Origin: Planctomycetaceae bacterium
GTDB lineage: Bacteria; Planctomycetota; Planctomycetia; Pirellulales; Thermoguttaceae
Direction: 5' to 3'
Assembly: GCA_003532715.1 (NCBI GenBank)
Contig: DOEZ01000719.1
Coordinates: forward strand, 1 to 6,572
DNA: 6,572 nucleotides
Part shown: piece after piece, positions 1-4,836 of the stretch
How the letters are laid out: each line of letters starts with the position of its first letter
Position numbering within the stretch: the stretch's first letter is position 1
The notes under the pieces: model-generated
Seen by the model: the letters and a program-made list of their open reading frames with translations, nothing else
Told to the model about the DNA's origin: nothing
The model's database searches: none
Translations under genes and position numbers: made by a program

Positions 1-1
1 G

Positions 2-211
2 GCTGGATTCACGACCGCCGTCCCCGCCTATATCCCGTCCGATCGCGTGTGGCGCGAAGGCGGCTACGAGGCGGGGGCGTTCTTCGGATATGGTTTGCCG
101 ACCGAGCGCTGGTCGCCGGGCATCGAGCAACGCATTGCCGAGGCCGTCGAGGAACTGGTCGCGAAGACCGGCCGTGGCGGCGGCAGCCCTGCCGAGACCT
201 CGTCCCGATAA
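2..211 (+). CDS. C-terminal end of a probable neutral/alkaline ceramidase-family protein (5' partial)
   Basis: An open frame enters from the left edge and runs 69 codons to a TAA at 209-211. No start lies in the window, so only the tail is visible. It contains AYIPSDRVWREGGYEA, then FGYGLPTERWSPGIEQRI and a short helix ending in EELVAKTG. A YIP...EGGYE block near the end, followed by a C-terminal helix, is familiar from planctomycete proteins annotated as having a neutral/alkaline non-lysosomal ceramidase N-terminal domain. Those are exported hydrolases of amide-linked lipids or related substrates. The catalytic part is outside the window, so activity cannot be judged. The last dozen residues (GRGGGSPAETSSR) are low complexity and probably disordered. 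The gene converges on the GH172-type gene with 70 bp between stops; a short CCGCG/CGCGG hairpin at 236-251 lies there but has no T tract. The family call rests on motif memory from a short fragment. Confidence 0.5.
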   Translation, partial: AGFTTAVPAYIPSDRVWREGGYEAGAFFGYGLPTERWSPGIEQRIAEAVEELVAKTGRGGGSPAETSSR

Positions 212-281
212 TCGCCCACCGAGGGTTCTTCGATACCGCGACGCCGCGCGGGGGCGGTCGACGCATGACGCGAAAACGCCG

Positions 282-1889
282 TCAATTCCCGACTTCGCGG
301 CTCGGCGGCGGGAATTCGTACCAATAGGCCGTGCTTTGCCAGAAGCCCTTGGGCGTTTGGTCTCGGCCGGTTGTCGGCCACATCTCGACCGCGACGAGTA
401 ATCGATTCGAGAACGAAAAGCTGTCGTTGAGGTGGAACGAATAGACGCCGACGTGGCCGGGCCGCATGATGGGCTCGCGGATAATGCCGGAGATCGCCTT
501 CCGGTCGAATTCGCACCAGCCGGAGTTGAAATACTCCTCGCTACCCGTGCCGTGATAGGAAGGGGGCCAACCCTCTTCGTCGGCCCAGATCAGCCAGTCG
601 CCTTCGCCCCACCATCGCTCGGAAGGCCAATCGACATGGAGAAACACGCCGACGTACTTTCCGCGAGAACCGTTGACGTCGAGCACCTCGTGAACCGGCC
701 AGTTGAGTGGACCCTTCTTGGAAATCTCGCCCAGATTGGCCCAATTGGCTTCAAGCTTCGTGCCGCGCAGTTCGGCGTGGAAACGGCCCGGCGGAACCAT
801 CCGCGGATCGCACCCAACGACGTCCAGTTCGACGCGCAAGGCAACCGTTTCGTTGCCGTCGTTGACGAACTGCATCTTCGCGCCGCTCGCGAACGGCATG
901 GGGAAGCGGCAGTAGGAGAAGCCGTTCCCGACGCCCATCAGAAGCGAGTGGAATTCGTCGTTATATCCCGTTTCGACGTTTCCGAAGAAGTATCCGATCG
1001 GCATTTCGACGGCCGCCTTCTCGCTTCCGTCCCACAAAAGCCGTATCTTGACCTGCTTCATCGCTTCCGGCGTGCTCGGCGTCGAATGAAGGCGAATCTG
1101 ACGGATGACGCCTCCGCCGTCCAGGTCGATGCTCTCCGATGCCTCGGGCTTCAACGCGATCGTCCGTTGAACCGTCCAAGTATCCGGCGCGGCGGGCGGA
1201 CTCGACTCGGCCCTGAGCCATTGTCGACAAACCCGTTCAACCGCTTTCTTCTCCCCATCCGACAGCGGCCAGCGCAGCGTCTCGACGGGAATGTCCTTGG
1301 CGTACTGCGTATAGGTCACCTGCCAGTAGTTGCCCCAGTTCTTGGCCTCCGGATGGTAGAGTTCAATGCGGCAATGCTTGGCGAACGGAATAGGAAAGAG
1401 GATGCCCGGGTACGTCTTGTGAAACACCAGCGGATAGGGAAACGGTCCACCGTGATCGTTGAAGAACTCGTTGACAGTCATATCGAATACGGGCGTCTCG
1501 TCGCCGTCGAGGAAGACACGAATCTTCGTCCCCGCGACGGCCTGCCATAGTCGTCCCGTGAAAATGCGATGGACGCATCCTGGTCCTTCGACGTCGAGGA
1601 GCACGTTTCGCTCGCCGTCAAGCCGCTTGAAGTCGGCCGCATCGGCGTTGTCGCCCTTGCGGCTCCAGGTGCTTTCCATGCGGGTGCGGCCGTCGACCGG
1701 CTGAGGCAGGTGGTCGACCGAGATCAATCGATCGAGGAAGGCCGTCAGGTCGAGCGTCTTTTCCGATGCCACCGCGTGAGATTGACCCACCGACAGGAGA
1801 ATGGCGGAAATCGCCGCCATGGTGATAACACGGCGCGGGGAATTCAGTCTCGTTACTCGGGAGCCGACTCGTTTCATCGATGTTGCCAT
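282..1889 (-). CDS. Secreted DUF2961 / glycoside hydrolase family 172 protein
   Basis: 535 residues from the ATG at 1889, chosen because GAGGA lies 8 nt upstream; a GTG at 1922 would add 11 residues without a good ribosome binding site. The N-terminus is a Sec-type signal peptide: an Arg-rich n-region, a hydrophobic core around residues 22-34 (VITMAAISAILLSVG) and a likely cut after AVA near residue 42. The mature part has two related halves. The first has GCVHRIF, KIRVFLDGD and an FPIPF block; the second has GVIRQIR, KIRLLWDGS and an FPMPF block. This fits the double beta-jelly-roll core of GH172. The hallmark C-terminal segment holds WWGEGDW (E429), YHGTGSEEYF (E451/E452) and QSTAYWYE near the end. 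By analogy with GH172 enzymes, which act on fructofuranosides or D-arabinofuranosides, E429 and one of E451/E452 are likely the catalytic glutamates. The substrate here is unknown. It is probably monocistronic: a 232-bp spacer separates it from rpiB upstream. Family assignment is firm, activity is inferred. Confidence 0.9.
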   Translation of the reverse strand: MATSMKRVGSRVTRLNSPRRVITMAAISAILLSVGQSHAVASEKTLDLTAFLDRLISVDHLPQPVDGRTRMESTWSRKGDNADAADFKRLDGERNVLLDVEGPGCVHRIFTGRLWQAVAGTKIRVFLDGDETPVFDMTVNEFFNDHGGPFPYPLVFHKTYPGILFPIPFAKHCRIELYHPEAKNWGNYWQVTYTQYAKDIPVETLRWPLSDGEKKAVERVCRQWLRAESSPPAAPDTWTVQRTIALKPEASESIDLDGGGVIRQIRLHSTPSTPEAMKQVKIRLLWDGSEKAAVEMPIGYFFGNVETGYNDEFHSLLMGVGNGFSYCRFPMPFASGAKMQFVNDGNETVALRVELDVVGCDPRMVPPGRFHAELRGTKLEANWANLGEISKKGPLNWPVHEVLDVNGSRGKYVGVFLHVDWPSERWWGEGDWLIWADEEGWPPSYHGTGSEEYFNSGWCEFDRKAISGIIREPIMRPGHVGVYSFHLNDSFSFSNRLLVAVEMWPTTGRDQTPKGFWQSTAYWYEFPPPSREVGN

Positions 1890-1897
1890 GGCGCGGA

Positions 1898-1902
1898 TCC
1901 TC
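1898..1902 (-). promoter_or_regulatory. Ribosome binding site of the DUF2961/GH172 gene
   Basis: Reading the minus strand, an A7 run is followed by GTGAGGATCCGCGCC and then ATG. GAGGA sits 8 nt before the ATG at 1889 and matches the anti-Shine-Dalgarno core. This decides the start in favour of 1889 over the upstream GTG at 1922. It is the clearest ribosome binding site in the window; most other genes here have weak ones. Confidence 0.7.
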
Positions 1903-1981
1903 ACTTTTTTTCTGATTTGCACGGGTGGTATTCACCACCGACTAGGTAGGCACACGGCTCGAAGGTCCATGTCCGGCGGGC

Positions 1982-1987
1982 ATAATA
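1982..1987 (-). promoter_or_regulatory. Possible -10 box for the DUF2961/GH172 gene
   Basis: The minus strand reads GCTATTATGC here. TATTAT matches the TATAAT consensus at five of six positions, and a start site about 7 nt downstream would give a leader of roughly 85 nt. No convincing -35 box is found 15-19 bp upstream, so the call is weak. A small GGTGGT/ACCACC inverted repeat (1924-1939) would fall in the leader. Confidence 0.25.
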
Positions 1988-1993
1988 GCATGA

Positions 1994-2021
1994 GAAAAGA
2001 CCGATCTTGGCCGATCTTCTC
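1994..2021 (-). terminator. Hairpin downstream of rpiB, possible terminator or leader structure
   Basis: On the minus strand the arms GAGAAGATCGG and TCGGTCTTTTC can pair over 11 bp, with three G-U pairs, around a CCAAGA loop. It lies about 100 nt past the rpiB stop and just before the -10-like box of the next gene. The TTTT run sits inside the 3' arm rather than after it, so it is not a textbook intrinsic terminator. The location between two same-strand genes of unrelated function supports a boundary role. Confidence 0.3.
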
Positions 2022-2121
2022 ACCGCGTCCAACCTGCCAAGCCGAAGCGCGGGCGAAGACCGAATCGTTCCACAATCCTCGCTTGCGATTTGGACTGGCG
2101 TGGCCTTGTTAACCGTCCAAG

Positions 2122-2583
2122 CTACCCCTCCTGCTTCGGCAGCAGGCCCTTTTCCAACTCCGTGATCTTTTCGATTCGCCGAGCGTGGCGACCGCCTTCG
2201 AACGGCGTATTGAGCCAGAGCTCAACCATGCGGTCGACCAGACGTTCGCCAAGCAGATCCGACGACAGGCACAGCACGTTCAGATCGTTGTGACGGCGGC
2301 TCATTTCGGCCGTCAGGTCGTCGTGGCAGGGAGCGGCGCGAACCCCGGCGAACTTGTTGGCGGCGATGCACATCCCCAGCCCCGAGCCGCAAATCAGCAC
2401 GCCTCGGTCGACGTCGCCGCTACTCACCTTGCAGGCGACTTGCGCCGCGACGTCCGGGTAATCGACCGGCTCCATATTGGGCGTTCCGACGTCGATGACC
2501 TCGTGACCGAGTCGCTTGAGCAAGTCGATCACTTTTGAGCGAATTTGGCAACCCCGATGGTCGCTTCCGACGGCAATACGCAT
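2122..2583 (-). CDS. rpiB: Ribose-5-phosphate isomerase B
   Basis: 153 residues, close to the 149 of E. coli RpiB. It interconverts ribose 5-phosphate and ribulose 5-phosphate in the cytosolic non-oxidative pentose phosphate pathway. All hallmarks of the RpiB/LacAB family are visible: GSDHRG with D8 and H9 near the N-terminus, DYPD, the ILICG-type block VLICGSGLGM with the catalytic-base cysteine C65, AANKFAGVRAA, RRHNDLNVL with H98 for ring opening, and FEGGRHARRIEKI with the phosphate-binding arginines R132 and R136. Each is one residue off the E. coli numbering. The start is the ATG at 2583; a TTG two codons earlier is possible, and neither has a strong Shine-Dalgarno sequence. The gene lies 59 bp downstream of the Sua5-phosphatase fusion on the same strand and is probably cotranscribed with it. 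The same neighbours occur in Bacillus subtilis, where ywlF is the rpiB gene. Nothing appears truncated or altered. Confidence 0.96.
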   Translation of the reverse strand: MRIAVGSDHRGCQIRSKVIDLLKRLGHEVIDVGTPNMEPVDYPDVAAQVACKVSSGDVDRGVLICGSGLGMCIAANKFAGVRAAPCHDDLTAEMSRRHNDLNVLCLSSDLLGERLVDRMVELWLNTPFEGGRHARRIEKITELEKGLLPKQEG

Positions 2584-2606
2584 GGTCAACTCATGGGAAA
2601 AAGGGA

Positions 2607-2636
2607 AGGTGAGTCCAGGTATCGATAGTCTCCACC
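2607..2636 (-). other. Hairpin in the spacer between the Sua5 fusion gene and rpiB
   Basis: On the minus strand AGGTGGAG can pair with CTCACCT, with one bulged G, around a loop of about 15 nt. CCC and T5 (2598-2602) follow within a few bases. It could be a weak terminator or attenuator that lowers rpiB expression relative to the fusion gene, or an mRNA processing site. The stem is short and the T run is not immediately adjacent, so a chance match is quite possible. Confidence 0.22.
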
Positions 2637-2642
2637 TCGACC

Positions 2643-3764
2643 CTAAATTGTCAAGTCACCCAAACGCGATTCCAGTTCCACGCGAATCTGATCGGCACAG
2701 TGCTGGTAGCGTTGCGTGGTGCCGCCAATGGGGTCCAACACGTCCGAACCGTCACGGCAAAGGACATGCGTCCGGTCGGCCGCGTCGGGCCATTGAGCGA
2801 TAATCGTCTCGCGATGCGATTGAGTCATGGCATAGATGGCATCGGCATGGCGAACCAGGGGTTCGGTCAAGGGGTGCGTCTCATGCCCGGTCAGGTCGAG
2901 TCCGGCCTCGGCCATCACTTGGACGGCCTCTCGGGATGCCTTCCCCCCCATACCGGCGGCAACTCCCGCCGAGTGGACAACCACCCCGCGATCTTCCAGT
3001 TCCTCGATCGAGCATTTCAGCCGCTTGGCCAATAGATCGCGCGCGAGCCGTTCGGCCATCGGACTGCGACACGTATTGCCGGTGCAGACGAAAAGGAGCA
3101 TCAGGCTCGAAAGCCGTTTGAGGGTTCTCTCGGGCACGACCCCCGCGCGAAGCACCTCGAAGTCGGTTTGGCGCACGCGAACGACCGACGATGGCTGGCC
3201 GAAACGGCAGGGCCCGTCGTCCAGAACCAGGGCCACCTCGTCGCCGATCGCGGCCAGGGCCTCTTGAGCATTCACGGCCTCGGGTTCTCCGCCCCGATTC
3301 GCACTGGAAAGCACCAGGGGACCGGCGACCATCTGGAGAATGTCGAGGACGACGGGGTGTCCCGGCACGCGAAGGCCCACCGTCTGATGGGGCGAGACCG
3401 CCTGACGCACCCGGCGCGGCAGCCGTGTCACGAGGCTTTCGGGATGCGAATTGTCGACCACCAGCGTCACCGGGCCGGGCCAGCACCGCCTCGCCAGCCG
3501 GCGGAACAGCGGGCTCATGTCGGGAGCATAGTCGAGTGCTTCGTCACTGCTGCGAATTGCCACGGGCAACGGGTGGCCGCCCTTTCGACACTTCACCTCG
3601 CACAGACGGCCGACCGCGGCCTCGTCCAACGCCAAGGCGGCAACGCCATAGACCGTTTCCGTCGGCACCACAATGAGCTGACCCTCAACCAGCGCCTGCA
3701 CCGCTCGATGCACAACGTCGCGAATATCGTCCGCGTTACGAACATCGATGATCGCTGGAGGCAT
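2643..3764 (-). CDS. Fusion of Sua5/YrdC threonylcarbamoyl-AMP synthase and YwlE-type low-molecular-weight phosphatase
   Basis: 373 residues from the ATG at 3764. Residues about 3-210 form a Sua5/YciO/YrdC domain: PTETVYGV at 34-41, the KxR element at K58/R60, WPGPVTLV, LSSAN near 152-156, GQPSSVVRV and EVLRAGVVP at its end. These enzymes make threonylcarbamoyl-adenylate from Thr, bicarbonate and ATP for the tRNA t6A37 modification. A ten-residue linker leads to a complete low-molecular-weight phosphatase domain, about 222-372: MLLFVCTGNTCRSPMAE with nucleophile C227 and R233 of the CX5R loop, HSAG, and the general-acid loop DVLDP with D344. The Thr inside the loop (T231) matches YwlE, the B. 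subtilis protein-arginine phosphatase, rather than the bulky residue of tyrosine phosphatases. The usual C-terminal Sua5 domain is absent, its place taken by the phosphatase. A GTG at 3839 would add 25 residues, but it has no ribosome binding site and the extension does not fit a cytosolic Sua5 start. rpiB follows 59 bp downstream. The domain calls are firm; phosphoarginine specificity is inferred. Confidence 0.93.
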   Translation of the reverse strand: MPPAIIDVRNADDIRDVVHRAVQALVEGQLIVVPTETVYGVAALALDEAAVGRLCEVKCRKGGHPLPVAIRSSDEALDYAPDMSPLFRRLARRCWPGPVTLVVDNSHPESLVTRLPRRVRQAVSPHQTVGLRVPGHPVVLDILQMVAGPLVLSSANRGGEPEAVNAQEALAAIGDEVALVLDDGPCRFGQPSSVVRVRQTDFEVLRAGVVPERTLKRLSSLMLLFVCTGNTCRSPMAERLARDLLAKRLKCSIEELEDRGVVVHSAGVAAGMGGKASREAVQVMAEAGLDLTGHETHPLTEPLVRHADAIYAMTQSHRETIIAQWPDAADRTHVLCRDGSDVLDPIGGTTQRYQHCADQIRVELESRLGDLTI

Positions 3765-3856
3765 GAACCCGAATTCCGTTTCTCCAAAGGGCCGATTTGC
3801 AAAAGCGGCCAAGAACAAGAAAAGGGACGGCAACCGCACCTGGAACGCAATAGCTT

Positions 3857-3886
3857 ACTATAATACGCCTTGCGCCGTGCCGTCAA
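3857..3886 (-). promoter_or_regulatory. Probable sigma70-type promoter of the Sua5 fusion-rpiB unit
   Basis: Reading the minus strand, TTGACG (3886-3881) is followed after 18 bp by TATAGT (3862-3857); each matches its consensus at five of six positions. TATTAT at 3865-3860, with a 15-bp spacer, is an overlapping alternative -10. Transcription would begin near 3850, giving a leader of about 85 nt before the ATG at 3764. The same bases read TATAAT on the plus strand, but no -35 box accompanies that. Confidence 0.45.
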
Positions 3887-3936
3887 GCTTGCCCCCCCGA
3901 GAGCCAAGAACAACCGCGAGGGCGAAATCCCCTGTC

Positions 3937-3979
3937 CCGGTCGGCGAACCGGCGATCCCGGGCTGGGTGCGTCCCGGGA
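3937..3979. repeat. Pair of adjacent GC-rich hairpins
   Basis: CCGGT (3937-3941) and ACCGG (3948-3952) flank a six-base loop. Immediately after, TCCCGGG (3956-3962) and CCCGGGA (3973-3979) flank a ten-base loop. The two lie just upstream of the Sua5 fusion promoter on the minus strand. They may mark an end of the structured region, or act as a bidirectional barrier to transcription. No T tract follows on either strand. Confidence 0.4.
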
Positions 3980-4019
3980 ACGCAAACCTCCCGGCCCGCA
4001 CGGGGAGCAAAGCCGGATG

Positions 4020-4178
4020 ATTCATGTAGGTGGGTCGAGGTCCCGAAAACCGTTGGTGAAGCGATGTGAACCGTCCGTCGTCGATGGGCGCGCCGTTGCC
4101 ATGGGGCACCGCAAATCGAGCGACCGAAGCCCCACCAGCACAACGGTTTGCATCGCCCCACCCTTCAATGTGATGAAT
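4020..4178. repeat. Long imperfect inverted repeat (about 159 bp span)
   Basis: Three blocks pair in nested order. ATTCAT (4020-4025) pairs with ATGAAT (4173-4178). GGTGGGTCGAGG (4029-4040) pairs with the complement of 4151-4162 at 10 of 12 positions. AAACCGTTG (4047-4055) pairs perfectly with CAACGGTTT (4141-4149). Within the loop, TGGGGC (4102-4107) pairs with GCCCCA (4129-4134), which would make a long branched or cruciform hairpin. A competing pairing of GCGATG (4061-4066) with CATCGC (4151-4156) crosses the main stem. It lies about 200 bp before the transposase start. It may be a recognition structure, a structured RNA or a remnant. Confidence 0.45.
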
Positions 4179-4381
4179 ACTCCGGGCCAAACGGCCTCGG
4201 TGGGGAGGCGCCTTGGCCTCGACTTGGCGCTCGCCGTCCACGCGGCTGGCCTTTCCCGGCGAGAAACGGTAGGCTGATAGGCACAATGAGGGGAGACGCT
4301 CTCGGCTCGGCGCGTGCCCGGTGACGGAGCAGGCTCTCCAAGGCATGGATCGACCCAGAGGTTGAACAGCGAGCCGGACCG

Positions 4382-4834
4382 ATGCCCGACGTCTTTCTTT
4401 CGATGCACTGTCACGTTGCCTTCGGCACGAAGGACGGCCAGCCGCTGCTACGCCGTTCGGTCGCCGAACGTTTGCCCGAACAACTGACCGCCATTATCTC
4501 CGACCAAGGCGCCCACCTGGTCGTTTCGGGGATCATGCCCGACCACCTCCACCTGCTGGTGGCGTTCAGCCGGCTGACCGCCGTCGACGACCTGGTTCGC
4601 GAGGTGAAGAACCGATCGGCCGAGTTCATCCGCAACACGTTTCCCGACCAGGGCCGCTTTGCTTGGCAGTCGGGCTACGGGGCGTTCTCGGTCAGCTTCT
4701 CGAATCTGGAACGGGTCCGCGACTACCTGCTCGACCAGGAAGAACTCCACCGCGAACGCTCCTTCCAGGAGGAATTCACCGCCCTGCTCCGCCGCCACCA
4801 ACTGGCCCACGACGAGCATTTCTATTGGTGGTAG
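4382..4834 (+). CDS. IS200-like / Y1 (HUH) transposase, full length
   Basis: 150 residues, the usual size for a single-domain Y1_Tnp protein of the IS200 or REP-associated (RAYT) group. These enzymes cut and join single-stranded DNA at hairpin-marked ends through a 5'-phosphotyrosine link. The N-terminal strand HCHVAFGTKDGQPLL matches the family's usual opening. The metal-binding HUH motif is PDHLHLL, with H55 and H57. FAWQSGYGAFSVS comes next, then the catalytic helix VRDYLLDQEELHRERSF, with Y115 the likely nucleophile and Q119 the helper. The end, EHFYWW, is also typical, so nothing is truncated. The ATG fits the family start; only a weak GAG-like ribosome binding site precedes it. No TnpB or IscB partner is seen. 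The stop lies 2 bp from the opposing gene's stop, so no right end follows. Either the cognate sites lie elsewhere, as for a RAYT, or the element is decayed. Confidence 0.9.
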   Translation: MPDVFLSMHCHVAFGTKDGQPLLRRSVAERLPEQLTAIISDQGAHLVVSGIMPDHLHLLVAFSRLTAVDDLVREVKNRSAEFIRNTFPDQGRFAWQSGYGAFSVSFSNLERVRDYLLDQEELHRERSFQEEFTALLRRHQLAHDEHFYWW

Positions 4835-4836
4835 CC

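Larger units (their letters stand above)
3887..4381. other. Non-coding, hairpin-rich region upstream of the Y1 transposase
   Basis: No credible gene is seen in about 500 bp. Open frames cross it on both strands, but their translations are rich in Arg, Pro and Gly and match no family I recognise. The region is instead full of short stems. CCGGT/ACCGG (3937-3952) is followed by two TCCCGGG copies (3956-3979), and then a 159-bp imperfect inverted repeat (4020-4178). GGCC-AAAC-GGCC (4185-4196) and GAGGC-GCCTTG-GCCTC (4205-4220) come next, and GGAGA/TCTCC (4292-4339) lies nearest the transposase. Such structured DNA next to a Y1 transposase recalls the subterminal hairpins of IS200/IS605 ends or the REP elements that RAYT enzymes act on. 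No element boundary could be identified. Confidence 0.5.

Noticed and set aside
432..1550. Long plus-strand open frame of 372 codons opposite the GH172 gene
   Set aside because: It is antisense to a gene with clear family motifs, and its Arg/Val-rich translation matches no family. Such shadow frames are common in GC-rich DNA.
1790..1815. Possible twin-arginine export motif (SPRRVIT) in the GH172 signal peptide
   Set aside because: Proline separates the Ser from the Arg pair and no Phe-Leu follows, so a Sec signal is the better reading.
1890..1922. GTG start at 1922 for the GH172 gene
   Set aside because: The ATG at 1889 has a well-spaced GAGGA and gives a well-formed signal peptide.
3765..3839. 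N-terminal extension of the Sua5 fusion from a GTG at 3839, with a hydrophobic LFLFLAAFA stretch
   Set aside because: No ribosome binding site precedes it, Sua5 enzymes are cytosolic, and the family-like sequence begins just after the ATG at 3764.
3859..3864. Perfect TATAAT on the plus strand as a transposase promoter
   Set aside because: No -35 box at 16-18 bp, and it lies over 500 bp from the transposase start. The minus-strand reading has both boxes.
3858..4346. Open frames of 162 codons (minus) and 135 codons (plus, 3870-4277) in the region before the transposase
   Set aside because: Translations are rich in Arg, Pro and Gly with no recognisable domain. The minus frame overlaps the promoter of the Sua5 fusion, and the region is dominated by hairpins. 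I treat it as non-coding.
4382..4834. Complete IS200 insertion sequence
   Set aside because: No right end can fit in the 2-bp gap to the next gene, and no left boundary or target motif could be defined, so only the gene is annotated.
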